A stretch of DNA of 64,000 nucleotides from Acanthosepion esculentum (GCA_964036315.1 OZ038485.1:99937602-100001601); one strand, 5' to 3'. Shown: positions 23,410 to 34,529, counted from the stretch's first letter. The notes: a model not told the origin generated them from the sequence alone. Numbers and translations: made by a program.

Positions 23410-23613
23410 GAAAAATGTTGAACTCATCGATTTTTAATCGGTTTTATCGATTATTGATTTTTTTCAAAATTATCGATTTTTTTTTTCGCTAAGAACCAGT
23501 CTCTTACATTGTACAATGAATGTGCCAAGTTTGGTCAAATTCGGTTCGATGGATCTCGTATGATAAGGTATCCCGAAGACAGGCACACAGACATCCTCTG
23601 TTTTATATATAGA
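23410..23613 (-). mobile_element. Possible Helitron 5' terminus
   Basis: On the minus strand the sequence starts A|TCTATATATAAAACAGAGG then TGTCTGTGTG, the same layout (TC start, short AT-rich run, GT-rich stretch) as the complete Helitron at 3359. I could not find a matching hairpin plus CTRR end to the left, so the element is probably truncated. Confidence 0.4.
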
Positions 23614-23807
23614 TTTTTTTTTTTTTCAGTTGATCATTTTTCTAAAGTTCATTAAGTGTTAGTGATATTTCTGGTATTAATTGGGGTGTTTCCCTACCAA
23701 GCTTTTATTTGAAGGGTAACAGCCATATCACGTCGATTAAACAAGGTCGAGCCTGGTCTGGTTAGTACCTAGATGTCTGGCCGTTTGGGAATATCAGGTG
23801 CTGTAAA

Positions 23808-24010
23808 CGTGTATGTGCGGTGTTAATGGGTCGAAATCGTTAATAGAAGAAGCGAGTTCCAATTCCCGTTCGGTTCGTTATATTCAATTACGCGTAAATA
23901 CCATTGCGGAAGGTATGAATCAATCTTCCCACCAGTTATGGGTTAATTATTAATATTTTTATCACAAAACCATTATTATCTAAAAAAATTCTTACAATCT
24001 AAAAATATGT
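23808..24010 (+). mobile_element. tRNA-derived SINE, family C, copy 1 (degraded)
   Basis: GTTCCAATTCCCGTTCGG stands where the B box is, followed by the family's GGTATGAATCAATCTTC and ATGGGTTAATTATTA. The same order appears at 44465-44665. Confidence 0.6.
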
Positions 24011-24339
24011 TCATGTATAACCTTCGAGGTGTTGATATGTCTTAGGAAACGAATCAATCAATCTTCATAATGTTATTATTTTCTCTTCGACTTACATGTG
24101 ATATCCATTTTAGTTGTTTCTACTCTTGAAAGTCCTTAAGTGATATGGTTTCCGTTATTTGGTACAATTCTTTGTTTATGATTATTCAACGCCAATCAAC
24201 GCTGTGAAGATTTGTGACCCTAAAGCCGACTAATTAAAAAATATACAGGCATATTTAAAATTAGAGTATAGACTTCGTAAAAACGTCAGGTCTAAGCTAA
24301 TAGACGTTCCGTTTCCTCCCTCTGTCTTTTTTACAAATA

Positions 24340-24724
24340 CTTTCACAATAACTGCTCGAATGTGTTGCTTTCGCTGGTTCCCAGACTTCATGAATTTAAA
24401 CGTTCAACTAGGCTGGCATCTCGCTCTCAGCCTTTCACTGTCGAAGCTGTTAAATGTAGCGGTCTCTTCTACTCCAATAGCTTCATATTTCGCACTTCTG
24501 GTCCGTGGAATTCCCTCCGCATTTCTTGTTTCCCTGATAGCTATAATCTCCAACTATTCAAATGTAATCGACGTCTCCAGATGCCCTGGTCTATCCCCTA
24601 TCCTTCTCTTCATCCTTTCCTCTATCACTCCTCTTTGCTCTCGCTCCAACCCTCTGTAACCCCTTGCGTGCTAGTGGCTTCCCGCCTTGCTTGGGGTGTA
24701 ATTTGTTTTAAAAAATATGTATAG
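24340..24724 (+). pseudogene. Non-LTR retrotransposon 2: reverse transcriptase C-terminus, copy 2
   Basis: The plus frame at 24362-24724 encodes SLVPRLHEFKRSTRLASRSQ, PFTVEAVKCSGLFYSNSFIF and RTSGPWNSLRISCFPDSYNL. It continues to VTPCVLVASRLAWG, which looks like the true C-terminal segment. It matches copy 1 and the copies at 31830, 45820 and 46555. The frame is open to near the end, making this the least damaged 3' fragment of the family here. The upstream polymerase domain is absent. Confidence 0.87.
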
Positions 24725-25558
24725 CATTTTTGTTATCTATGACAGCGCTTCTCAAACTATCTGAGGTGGCCAACCAGCAGTTTCTTTGTTTTTTGTTTTT
24801 TCCAATGTCCGAGGCAACTGCGAAGCTTTCCTATCTAGCTAAGGAGATTGGGGGTGCTGTACGCCCTCTCCAAATTTTTTTTTATAGATATATCCATTTT
24901 AAGGGTCGTTGGGAGACTATCTGTACTAAAGATAAGGACATGATGACTTATACATTCTAAGGCCAGTCATCGTTGATATAACAAATCTTCCCAGTCTTCC
25001 AGAGACCGGTACCATATTGGTGCCATATAATTATATAATAACAACACGAAAAAAAAAATTATTTGAACATTCGTAGCATTATTCGTTTATACCAGAAAAG
25101 TATAATGAATATAATAAAAGTTGCATCATTTCTTTCTTTTATTATATATTGAGTTTGTAGAAATACATGTCCATGACAATGGTATTTTAATATATCTAGG
25201 TGCATTTTCCGCACAGTCACACGCCATCATGATTATGTTTACATACGTATTTTACTTTTTGGTATTTATTATATTCCATTCGTTAGTTGCATATAGCAAT
25301 GACTTTTAACGTGAGTAAATAATTGAAAAATGTAGTTTTAATAAATATAAAACTAAAATGAAAATGCTAAAAAAAAAAAAAAATACGACTCAGATATCCC
25401 GGCAGTCTCACGTGGCGTGGAACGTGACTACTGGTTCTTTGTTTCCTGGAAATTCTCCGCGTACCGGCAGACGATGGCTCGCGTTCCAATTCCCACACTT
25501 ACATATAGTATTAACGTTCCTGATAATGAACAAAGATGGGCGAACGATAGAAAGACGG
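24725..25558. other. Mostly unrecognised; possible one-ended hAT terminus
   Basis: At 24743 the sequence CAGCGCTTCTCAAACT resembles a Charlie-like hAT end, but no matching right end is visible. A poly(A) run at about 25368-25383 follows no recognised element. I see no coding signal. Confidence 0.4.
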
Positions 25559-25965
25559 AGGCGTAGCCGAGTAGATAGACCATGAGACGTGGGTTTCTTG
25601 CCGTTGTCAGTTTGTCAGGAAAGCGACTTCCTTAAGTTATCCGTCTGGGGAGGCGATCCCAGTGTTCGGCCATGTATGAAAAACGCTTGAAGACCATGTC
25701 ATATGTTGATTCAAGCTTTGTAATTACAATTGGATCATCAGGACTGTCTGGAAGCCGTCGATGGTTTGGCGAAGTCACACGTCATCGTGACCGAAGATTT
25801 CACTGTACTGGCTTTGTCTAAACTGATGAATACACCATTTGATACACATTCTCAAAGAAACTATACCTAAGGTCCGCTTAGTATAGTTCCAGTATAAATA
25901 ACAGTTGAAATACGGGATGTTGAACAAATGCATCGAGTCAATTGCTTCATCCACCGCAAGGAAAG
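25559..25965 (+). mobile_element. tRNA-derived SINE, family D, copy 2
   Basis: The head GGCGTAGCCGAGTAGATAG corresponds to the A-box region. The body shares GTTTGTCAGGAAAGCGACTT-like sequence and GAGGCGATCCCAG with copy 3, and CACACGTC.TCGTGACCGA with copy 1. It ends ...CTTAGTATAGTTCCAGTATA. The B box has drifted (GTGGGTTTCTTGC), so it is old. Confidence 0.72.
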
Positions 25966-26101
25966 TTGGCTTCCTGTGCCGGGCCAGGAAATTTTTCTCC
26001 CCGGAATCGATCCTCCAAATCTATAAATCAACCATTCGCCCTTGCATGGAGTATTGCTGCCACATATGATCTGTAGTCCCTGCTGTTTGCCTCAGGGTTC
26101 T

Positions 26102-27034
26102 TGAGTAAGAAGGCTGGAAAATATAGACAAATATTAATATCTAAGTAATAAGGCTGGAAAATATAGCCAAAATATTAATACCCAAGTAAGAAGGCTGAAA
26201 AATATAGACAAAATATTAATACCCAAATAAGAAGGCTGAAAAATATAGACAAAATATTAATACCTAAGTAATAAGGCTGGAAAATATAGACAAAATATTA
26301 ATACCCAAGTAATAAGGCTGAAAAATATAGCCAAAATATTAATACCCAAGTAATAAGGCTGGAAAATATAGCCAAAATATTAATACCCAAGTAATAAGGC
26401 TGAAAAATATAGCCAAAATATTAATACCCAAGTAATAAGGCTGGAAAATATAGCCGAAATATTAATACCTAAGTAATAAGGCTGGAAAATATAGCCAAAA
26501 TACTAATACCTAAGTAAGAAGGCTGGAAAATATAGCCAAAATATTAATACCTAAGTAATAAGGCTGGAAAATATAGCCAAAATATTAATACCTAAGTAAG
26601 AAGGCTGGAAAATATAGCCAAAATATTAATACCTAAGTAATAAGGCTGAAAAATATAGCCAAAATATTAATACCTAAGTAATAAGGCTGAAAAATATAGC
26701 CGAAATATTAATACCTAAGTAATAAGGCTGAAAAATATAGCCGAAATATTAATACCTAAGTAATAAGGCTGAAAAATATAGCCGAAATATTAATACCTAA
26801 GTAATAAGGCTGGAAAATATAGCCAAAATATTAATACCTAAGTAATAAGGCTGAAAAATATAGCCAAAATACTAATACCTAAGTAAGAAGGCTGGAAAAT
26901 ATAGCCAAAATATTAATACCTAAGTAATAAGGCTGGAAAATATAGCCAAAATATTAATACCTAAGTAAGAAGGCTGGAAAATATAGCCAAAATATTAATA
27001 CCTAAGTAAGAAGGCTGGAAAATATAGCCAAAAT
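26102..27034 (+). repeat. 41-bp minisatellite, 22 full units plus a partial one
   Basis: The unit begins GGCTGGAAAATATAGCCAAA and continues ATATTAATACCTAAGTAATAA. GGCTG starts at 26112 and recurs every 41 bp (one interval of 40) to 27013. Units differ at five or six sites: GG/GA, GAC/GCC, CAA/CGA, CC/CT and AATAA/AAGAA. The rare TACTAAT variant occurs at about 26501 and 26870, 369 bp apart (nine units), with similar neighbours, indicating a block duplication. It has no coding potential. Confidence 0.97.
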
Positions 27035-27590
27035 CATCACGTAACTCTTTCGCTGGCATGAGTTCAAATTACAAATGGAATGAGACCGAAGTGATTAACA
27101 GCAATAATATTAATACTAAAATAAAAAGAAAATAACAAAAAATAGTATTAATAAAATAAACACCTAAATAAGAAAGAAAGAAATCTAAAAAAAATAGAAT
27201 TAATATGAAGGGAAAGAATTAAAAAAAAAAAACAGGCCTGTTGAGAGGAGAGGTTTGTAGAAGTGGTTTCTGACTGAAATTCCAAACACTGAATAAATAT
27301 TTGGCCACTTTAAAACTACTTTGAAATGAATTATGTGTCAAAGAATCTTCTAGACTGAAAGCGTTTCCCTTCTTTGTGTAACCACCGACCCCCCCTCCAA
27401 CAACTTCCACCTTCTCATAAAACCTCCTCAGTGCTTCTCATTAAGATGAATTTACAATAAAAAATGCATTCCTGCTGTTTTCAGGGTAAGTATGCGAATA
27501 TATAAAAAGTCATATATTTTTTATGAGAGGCCTTATCAAAGTATTTGGGTGTGGGATACACGTCTCTCCTCTCTCCCTAAATGCATACGC
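27035..27590. other. Unrecognised sequence
   Basis: A-rich runs and a short CCCCCCC run, but no family or coding signal. Confidence 0.45.
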
Positions 27591-27591
27591 G

Positions 27592-27761
27592 CGCACAGAG
27601 AGAGAGAGAGAGAGAGAGAGAGGAAGAGAGTGTGAGAGAGAAACACACGCACACACATGCACGCACATATATACATATATATATATATACGATTTTATCA
27701 GTAATGTGTTATGAAATACACAGCAGGTACGCACAAACACACACACATATCTATCTATTTG

Positions 27762-27797
<36 letters not shown>

Positions 27798-27798
27798 A
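27592..27798. repeat. (GA)n, (CA)n, (TA)n and (TATC)n cluster
   Basis: (GA)n at 27597-27640, (CA)n at 27645-27667 and 27733-27748, (TA)n at 27668-27690 and (TATC)n at 27750-27795. The last directly precedes a mariner end. Confidence 0.93.
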
Positions 27799-27801
27799 CT
27801 A

Positions 27802-28140
27802 CAGGGTGCGATGGATAAATTGTCGTCTAAATTACGCGAAAAGGAAAATTGCTCTGACATCTTATTTTAACATAAATTTATCAAAATTACACAAAAAATA
27901 TCTTGAAATACTAAAGAGTAAATTTATTCAATAAAATTGCTATTGGCTTCAGCCAAACCCCAAGACGACATCGGAATCTCCTGCAACTCTTCTGGACGGT
28001 CTCGTTCTTTAAGTTCGTGAATGCTGCCATAATCATTGCTTTCAGTTCATATTTGATGTTACAAGGAGTTTTGTTGGGAACTCGCTCAACTCCGTCCCGG
28101 TCATAATTATTAAGCGGGTTGCAGTCTGGGGAGTTAGGTG
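27802..28140 (-). mobile_element. Tc1/mariner element 3' end with transposase remnant
   Basis: The terminus CAGGGTGCGATGGATAAATT follows a TA at 27800-27801. On the minus strand the interior encodes LTPNSPDCNPLNNYDRDGVE, ...NIKYELKAMIMAAF and CRRFRCRL. After a frameshift it reads AEANSNFIE and stops. The PNSPD.NPL.NY motif marks the catalytic third acidic residue region and N.FIE the C-terminus. The 5' half is missing, cut off where SINE A starts. Confidence 0.82.
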
Positions 28141-28256
28141 TTAGCCCAACATGCGAATTACATAGTGGTTTTCTAAGCGTAGCTTAGATGTGGCACAAGG
28201 CCGAAAGTATGAGACATAAAGTGAGGATCGACCTCACTACCAAACTCTTACGCAAT
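28141..28256 (-). mobile_element. SINE A, 3' half of an interrupted copy
   Basis: On the minus strand it reads GAGGTCGATCCTCACTTT..., CATACTTTCGGCCTTGTGCC and ATCTAAGCTACGCTTAGAAA. The 5' half is found at 28374-28435, separated by about 120 bp of non-LTR sequence. Confidence 0.8.
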
Positions 28257-28377
28257 ATCAGACAATATCCTCAAAGATGAAGAAATGACTTAAGGCAAAA
28301 TAAATATGGCTCAACAGGAGGATGCTGAGAATACAATGAACAGAGCATGTGTGAAATGACGAAATTTTAGAGAAAAT
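28256..28377 (+). pseudogene. Non-LTR retrotransposon 1 fragment inserted in SINE A
   Basis: CTCTTACG.AATATCAG.. and ACAATATC.TCAAAGATGAAGA match the longer fragment at 28625-28760. It therefore lies between the two halves of one SINE. Confidence 0.75.
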
Positions 28378-28496
28378 GGTCGTAAATTGATCTAGCGAGA
28401 CAAGCTTGCTAACTATTAAACCACGTCGAAGTGGCGAACATGTAAATTACCTATTGGAGATACGAAAATCAAACAAACAGTACGGTTTAAATAGCT
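28374..28496 (-). mobile_element. SINE A, 5' half plus shared flank
   Basis: On the minus strand the A-box part reads GTGGTTTAATAGTTAGCAAG then CTTGTCTCGCTAGATCAATT. The flank (AACATGTAAATTACCTATTG on the plus strand) is also present, inverted, at 29890-29935. Confidence 0.8.
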
Positions 28497-28619
28497 GGGG
28501 AATGTTTTAACAGACGACAAAAATGCGACACTGAAATCCGAAGGCGCATTTAAATAGCAAAAGATGCCTTCCGAATCTAAGCAAAATATTAAAAAACAAG
28601 AAAATTTCGTTAGAACCAA

Positions 28620-29055
28620 AGAAAAGAGTACTAAACTCTTACGTAATATCAGTTCCCCTATATGACACTGAATGCCGGACAATATCTTCAAAGATGAAGA
28701 AATGCCTTAAGGCATGCTGAGAATACCATGGACGGAGCATGTGTGAAATTTTAGAGAAAATGTAAACAAAATGTACCCTGTAATTAACATCAGAAAGAGA
28801 CAGTAGAAATTTCTCGGGTACGTAATGAGGAAAGAGGGTTTGGATAATTTGATACTCACGAGACAGATTGAAGGCAAGAGAGACAGAGGAAAACAACGTG
28901 TAACCTACCTAGCTATTCTGAGTAAATGGATGACAGAACAGGGTTTAGGAGAGTTAACAAAAAGGCAAAATTTATTAAGGCCTACAAACGACATGGAATT
29001 GTGGAGAGCCATGATGGCCAACGTCATGAAGGACACGGCACATAGAAGAAAAAGA
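28620..29055 (+). pseudogene. Non-LTR retrotransposon 1: ORF C-terminus, copy 2
   Basis: The first part reads TISSKMKK and, after a deletion, LRIPWTEHV. The open frame from 28825 encodes MRKEGLDNLILTRQIEGKRD, RGKQRVTYLAILSKWMTEQG and ELWRAMMANVMKD. This is the same tail as at 7720-8204 in the opposite orientation, and this copy has the longest uninterrupted segment of it. Confidence 0.85.
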
Positions 29056-29559
29056 AGCTGTAGTCCACATATGTTACGTTTTGTAAGTTCATTTGTTAAA
29101 ATTTTTATAATATTTTTCTCTAAAAGAAAAAAAATAGTTCTGTTACTGTGAAGGCGAAGAAACATACTTTGCTGAGAAAAGAAATTCTGGAAGCATGGAA
29201 TCATGAGATTGCCTGAAACTCCACCAAAGACAATGAATAAAAAAGAATGTGAACATTCAATAATGTCGAATAATTATAAACAAATTGAAAATAATTCAAC
29301 TTTTATTTTCACTTAAGGAACCGAAATAAATTTTGTTTCCCTTCATCGCTACATGGAAAAGTTACGTTGATTTACTTCACCATATATCAATTTTATTTTG
29401 AAAATAATTGTTCTTAATTGATTTAATTTATTATTTAGTTTTCAAAATAATTAATGAAAATTTAATTTCGTTAACTTAACAATTTTTTCGGGGTAGTTAA
29501 TGTTGAAGATATGTGGAAGGAATTAATGAATAGTCAGGTTGAAAACTGGTTAACACTAC

Positions 29560-29860
29560 AGTCAAAAGGTTGAACATAGGCCTGGTTATACTAAATTAAA
29601 ACAAAACATTGACAAAGGCCATGTTTTATACCAGAGTAAAAAAAAAGATCGGTAGAGGTTTGGTTTATATTATACTAAACAATCCTGACATAGGGTCGGT
29701 TTAAACTAGAATAAAAAGGGTGTAAATAAGCCCGGTTTAATATTAGATTTAAAATAAGAACAAAGGTCAAGTTTTAAACCGAGGTCAAAAAAGCAGGCAT
29801 AGGCTCAGTTTATACAAGATTAAAAAGCATTGTCCAGTTTTTAACAAGTGTCAAAAAAAA
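29560..29860 (+). repeat. Degenerate ~37-bp tandem repeat, about eight units
   Basis: The consensus is close to GACATAGGCCCGGTTTATAC followed by TAGATTAAAAA. Units differ strongly in length and sequence (GAACATAGGCC, GACAAAGGCC, GGTAGAGGTTT, GACATAGGGTC, GTAAATAAGCC, CAAAGGTCAAG, GGCATAGGCTC). Confidence 0.8.
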
Positions 29861-29870
29861 AAAAATTAGT

Positions 29871-30095
29871 ACCGTACTGTACTATTTGTTTGATTTTGGT
29901 ATCTCCAATATGTAATTTACATGTTCGTCACTTCGACGTAAATAGTTAGCAAGCTTGTCTCGCAAGATCAATTTACGTCTGAGCAGTAAAGTCGACCCTC
30001 ACTGGATATCCCATACTTTCGGCATTCTGCTACATCTAAGCTACGCTTAGAAAATCACTACATAATTTGCATGTTGGGCTGAACCTTTTTCAAAG
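29871..30095 (+). mobile_element. SINE A copy with duplicated flanks (uninterrupted)
   Basis: TAGTTAGCAAGCTTGTCTCG (A-box side), GTCGACCCTCACTGG (B-box side), CATACTTTCGGCATTCTGC and CATCTAAGCTACGCTTAGAA. Both flanks match the inverse copy at 28141-28496, so the duplicated unit is bigger than the SINE. Confidence 0.82.
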
Positions 30096-30193
30096 AACCA
30101 TACATTGTGTCTTCTTGTAATTGATTTTTAGCCTAGCTAAACTATAACAAACTTTTGCGCGGCCATTACAGATACGTGCAGTTTGTCCCTACC

Positions 30194-30196
<3 letters not shown>

Positions 30197-30264
<68 letters not shown>
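30197..30264. repeat. (TA)n microsatellite
   Basis: About 68 bp of TA dinucleotides. Confidence 0.97.
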
Positions 30265-30267
<3 letters not shown>

Positions 30268-30394
30268 ATTATCTTTTTAAAATATTATTCCATCACTACA
30301 TACGAATTACCATAATTATAGCTCTACTACCTGTATCGAGCTCTTTTTGGAATTAACGCTGCGAACGTTAGAATTTATATATTACTTTCGTTCT

Positions 30395-30659
<265 letters not shown>

Positions 30660-30724
30660 GGATTGCAAACGTCTGTGTATGTATAGATATAAATTCATAT
30701 TTAATTTTCATGTTTAACCTCGGA

Positions 30725-30815
30725 AATATTAGATGGCATAATGGTTAAGTGAAACGTGAATGGTATCAGCGATCCGGGTTCGAACTGTACCAGGTTTTCA
30801 CTTTTCCTCAGTTCA
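30725..30815 (+). mobile_element. Possible tRNA-derived SINE head, unassigned family
   Basis: GATGGCATAATGGTTAAGTG is A-box-like and CCGGGTTCGAACTG is B-box-like, about 35 bp apart. No second copy is evident in the window, so a SINE head or a lone tRNA relic are both possible. Confidence 0.45.
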
Positions 30816-30859
30816 CCTGGGAAAAGCATGTAGCAACCTCGTGTACCATTTTCCTATCG

Positions 30860-31825
30860 TTAGATATTTTTGAGAAAAGGTCTCGTCACTGCTATGCCAC
30901 AAGTCTTCTTGGACGTATCAAAGAAAATAGGAGAGTGAACTTTTTAAAAAAAATATTGCTCTACTCTCAATAAGTTTTCAACGCAAATAACTGTTACTCC
31001 CATTGTCACCCTTTGACATGGCTTCAGTCATGCGCAATGATTTATTATGTTTTTTTATTATTATTATTATTAACGAAGACCTTATTATGACAAGTGCGCT
31101 GTGAATGCAAATATTGAAAAATACAACTCAAAATATGTCCTTGAATTGAAATATCCCTCTAGATTTAACCCCTTTATTTTGTTCAACCCCCGTAAATTTC
31201 CCCTACCCACTCAAACTATCCAATAAGACCAAACTGTCGACTGACATGTCAAATATGTCATCAGTGACCTTCGACCTATTCCCAAAATAACACAGGAATT
31301 GTTTAACGTGAAAATGGCCTAACTATTTTTCGTTTTATTTTTTTTGTTATTATTGTTTTTTGTAACACCGATTCGTTTGCATCATTTGCAGAAAATGCTT
31401 CATAGTTTTAACGCGCAAAAGCTAAAATTACCAAAAAAAGAATAAAATAAATAATTATTGTTCTTGTCAAGACCGTGAGAAGGGAATTATGGGAAAATTC
31501 TCCATTGAAAAAGATATGGACGACAATCAAGAACGAGAGTTCAAAAGAAATAAACAAACGAAGGCGAAATTGATGAAATTATTAGATATGTGAAAAAGTT
31601 CACAGCACACCTTAAAAAAAAATATGCTAAACTAAAACTAATTACAGATTATATAGAAGAAAAGCGTTTTCTTTTTATAATTCATTTTTGCACACTAGGC
31701 AAAATTTTATCAGATTACCAGACAAGATTTTTTGTAGTATAAAGCTTTCAGGAAGAGGCTGTGAAAATTTAGCACCCCCCACAAAAAAATGAGATTAGAG
31801 AAGAATTGTTTTAACCGCCCCCCCC
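30860..31825. other. Unrecognised sequence
   Basis: AT-rich, with no identified family or coding signal. Confidence 0.45.
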
Positions 31826-31829
31826 CCCA

Positions 31830-32245
31830 TGCAAGACGATAGTGCCACTAAAACGCAAAGGGTTACTGAGTGTTAAAGGAAACGCAAAAGTTATTAGTGA
31901 GGAGAAAGACAATAAATGAACAGATTTCAAAAAGACAAAAGATGGCGATTGATGTTGCATTTATATTTTTTAAGATTGTAGGCAACAGAGAAGCAAGAAA
32001 GCCCCCCCCCAAAAGTGCAAGTAAAGAAACTATTAGAATAGAACTTACGGTTGCATCTATTTCAACAGTAAAACGACGAGGCGTATTTGACAATTTAGTA
32101 TTGTGTTTAAATTCATCTGATCGAGGTACCAAGGAGAAAACCACATCGAAACAATTGACATGAAAGTATTTATAGAACAGACAGAGGGAAGCTATCTTAC
32201 GGACGCGGGAAAATGACTGAAGCCGAGATACCAGGTCATAAGCAC
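31830..32245 (-). pseudogene. Non-LTR retrotransposon 2: reverse transcriptase C-terminus, copy 3
   Basis: The minus frame encodes FSLVPRSDEFKHNTKLS then RRFTVEIDATVSS before a frameshift breaks the ANSF.RT..LWNSLP segment. It ends by the CCCCCCCC run and GGGTTACTGAGTGT shared with copy 1. Upstream GACTGAAGCCGAG again matches copy 1. Confidence 0.78.
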
Positions 32246-32512
32246 TGACGCAGCCTAGTTATTTAATCCATAGGCATGGGGAGTAGTGATAGAGTTGCAT
32301 TTTTGCCAAGTGTATTTGTGCGAAAGTGAACGTAACCCACTTGTCCGGTGTTCGAACTTGGTTCATCAATTGCTCATTCCGGGTCCCTAAAAACAAAGAA
32401 AGAAAGAAAGAAAAAAAAATCTTCACATGATTTGTAAAAGAAAAATAACAAAGAAAAAGAAAATGACTCCGCAAAGAAATGAAGAAGGAAAGAAAGAAAA
32501 CAAATCATATCA

Positions 32513-33238
32513 TCCATATAAATAAATACTAATGTCACTGTGTCAGTGTGTCACACCTTTTCAACTTTGCTCCTAAAGGTTGTGGCCCAATATATCATAC
32601 CATTTGGGAATCAGGTCGACTCTGCGAGCAAATTAAAAACATTCCGGGCCGGATCCGGACCCGCAATCCTGAAGTTTTGGATTCCCAAGTTTTCATTACT
32701 GCGATTGTTTTGCGACGAATTTTTTTTTTTCTTTTTTTTTTTTTTTGTGCGCTAACAATTTTTATAACTTGGAAATAAATTTGGGAATAATTGAAATTAA
32801 TCGCGAAATCCAGCGAAAGTCATCTATGATATAAAAATAATTGTATGGAAAATAAGGACCTACGTACATCAAATTGTCTTTAAATTAAGCGGCGGCAGAA
32901 AAAATTATCGTTGTACTTTTTAAAGATAAGCTTAAATATTAATTCATTACTTAAATGCAGCGATCAATTTTGAGTTCTTCTGTAGTTTATTGTTGCCTAT
33001 CGCATACAGCAGCAGTATGCCTGTCAAAAAGAGGACAGATTGCAATCAAAAGAGCCAAGGCTGAAGCGAGGAATAGAAAGTCCCGTACAAATGAGAACCC
33101 ACATCAAACGGCAGCCAGGAGAGCCTCCATTGCTGAGAATATGCAAAGACTTAAGGACTCTCAAACTCCTGAAAAAGCCGAATGGCCGAATCAAGAGCCC
33201 TCCGCAGGAACTAGCTTAGATACGGCTTTTAAGCTAGT
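32513..33238 (+). mobile_element. Possible Helitron-derived region
   Basis: The left boundary A|TCCATATAAATAAATAC with GTGTCAGTGTGTCAC has a Helitron-like start. The right end has ACTAGCTTA...TAAGCTAGT, a perfect 9-bp stem with an 11-base loop finishing in CTAGT at 33238. The next base is A rather than the usual T, and no matching copy exists in the window, so boundaries are tentative. Its centre carries the basic ORF described next. Confidence 0.45.
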
Positions 33239-33248
33239 ATTTAATTAA
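32955..33248 (+). CDS. Short basic ORF resembling a Helitron-associated N-terminal repeat
   Basis: This 97-codon frame contains IKRAKAEARNRKSRTNE, TAARRASIAENMQRLKD and SQTPEKAE. Arg/Ala/Glu-rich blocks with ETPE-like phrases are common upstream of the Rep/helicase in animal Helitrons. That family link is from memory and the match is short. No Rep HUH motif or helicase Walker box is present. The start codon is arbitrary and the first 20 residues look unrelated. It is a fragment at best. Confidence 0.35.
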   Translation: MQRSILSSSVVYCCLSHTAAVCLSKRGQIAIKRAKAEARNRKSRTNENPHQTAARRASIAENMQRLKDSQTPEKAEWPNQEPSAGTSLDTAFKLVFN

Positions 33249-33440
33249 AGAAGAAAGAAAGAAACAAAAAATGAAAGACAAATCTTTGTATGATTTTTAA
33301 AAGAACGAACGAAAGAAAAATGAACAATATTTGTATAACTACTAAAAGAACGAACGAAAGAAAAAAAATGAAAGTTGTATCTTTGTCTGACTTCTAACGG
33401 AAAGAAAGAAAGGAAAACAGGGAGAAATTTACGAAAAGAA
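33245..33440. repeat. GAAC/GAAA purine-rich repeat
   Basis: AAAGAACGAACGAAAGAAAA and ATGAAAG...TTTGT..GA.TTCTAA recur three times at about 60-bp spacing (around 33270, 33330 and 33375), with a fourth weak copy near 33935. Confidence 0.8.
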
Positions 33441-33459
33441 TGAAAAAACATGAAAGATC

Positions 33460-33640
33460 CGTCTATATTACTGAGATGAGGTATTATGTACACTATTTAC
33501 ATTATTCGGACTATTGTCCTCATCTTTGTCGCCATATTTATTACAACGTTTCGTCCGTTGTACGCTCCGGTCTTCAGGTGGTTCGAACTGAACCCTTTAT
33601 TTCGCTCACTGGGGTAGACTGTTCTAGTTCCACGTGCCAT
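33460..33640 (-). mobile_element. Repeat family E, copy 4: inverted left arm
   Basis: The minus-strand arm reads outwards from CACGTGGAACTAGAACAGTC to TCCGAATAATGTAAATAGTG and ATAATACCTCATCTCAG. It has lost one hammerhead core segment: CTGAAGA is joined directly to CCGG. It faces the plus-strand part of the same element. Confidence 0.85.
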
Positions 33641-33935
33641 GGCACAGTGGATAAAGGCGTTAGTTAGATCCAGTGACAGGGCCCAAAGAGTGTGAGTTCA
33701 ATATCTGCTTAAGGCGGCGGAGAACTTGGAGAGGTGAATTAACAGGAGATTAACTGACATCCATTAAACATGACACGTGGAACTAGAAAAGTCTACCCCA
33801 ATGAGCGAAATAAAGAGTACAGTTCGACATTCCAACCTCCTGAAAAAGGCCGGAGCGTACAACGGCCAAAATGTTGTAATAAATATGGCGACAAAGATGA
33901 GGACAATAGTCCGAATAATGTAAACAGTGAACATG
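33640..33935 (+). mobile_element. Repeat family E, copy 4: tRNA-like core and right arm
   Basis: GCACAGTGGATAAAGGCGTT is the A-box region and GAGTGTGAGTTCAATATC the B-box region. The middle and right arm follow. The core motif is mutated (CTGAAAA, CAAAAT), so this copy's motif should be dead. Confidence 0.85.
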
Positions 33936-34189
33936 AAAGATATATCTTTGTGTGATTTCTAAAAGAATGAATGAAACAGGAAGAACTGAAGAAAGGAAAT
34001 ATTTCTATAACAAAAGAAAGAATATTAATATTGTTACTCAAACAAGTAAATCGTTGTGTCGCCACTAAAGAAGAAACAAAGAATGAATGAATGAATGAAT
34101 GAAAGGAAGAATTCCACCAAACAAAACAATAACAAAAGACAAAAAGAAGAAATAAAAAAATTTCCGAGGTCTGACGCAAAAAAAAAAAT

Positions 34190-34500
34190 ACATTTTCCTT
34201 CTTCAGTTCAGCTATTTATATTTTTAAATTCCCATCCCGACAACTTTTAGAAAACCCGGAAAACATTTATGACCCCACCCACCTTATTCCCTTACCCACT
34301 AATCAGCACAATAGCCGTCATTACAACTTTGCCGTCAGAGTCTGATGTCTTTCTCCCTATTATGTAGTTAAGCAAGACGTCGCCCGATGACTGCGACACA
34401 CCCGTATGCAAGGAAACCTTCCTACCAACCACTAAGATGGCGACAGGCCTTTTCTCAAATAGGCAACTAATTGGAGTTTGAATGTTGCACTCGTCGTCAG
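34190..34500. other. Unrecognised sequence
   Basis: Slightly GC-richer than average, with no identified family. A minus frame at 34292-34504 has no recognised domain. Confidence 0.4.
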
Positions 34501-34529
34501 TCATTCTTCTTAATTTCTTCTTTAGCTTT

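Noticed and set aside
26102..27034. CRISPR array
   Set aside because: Units are directly contiguous 41-bp repeats with no unique spacers, in a clearly eukaryotic context.
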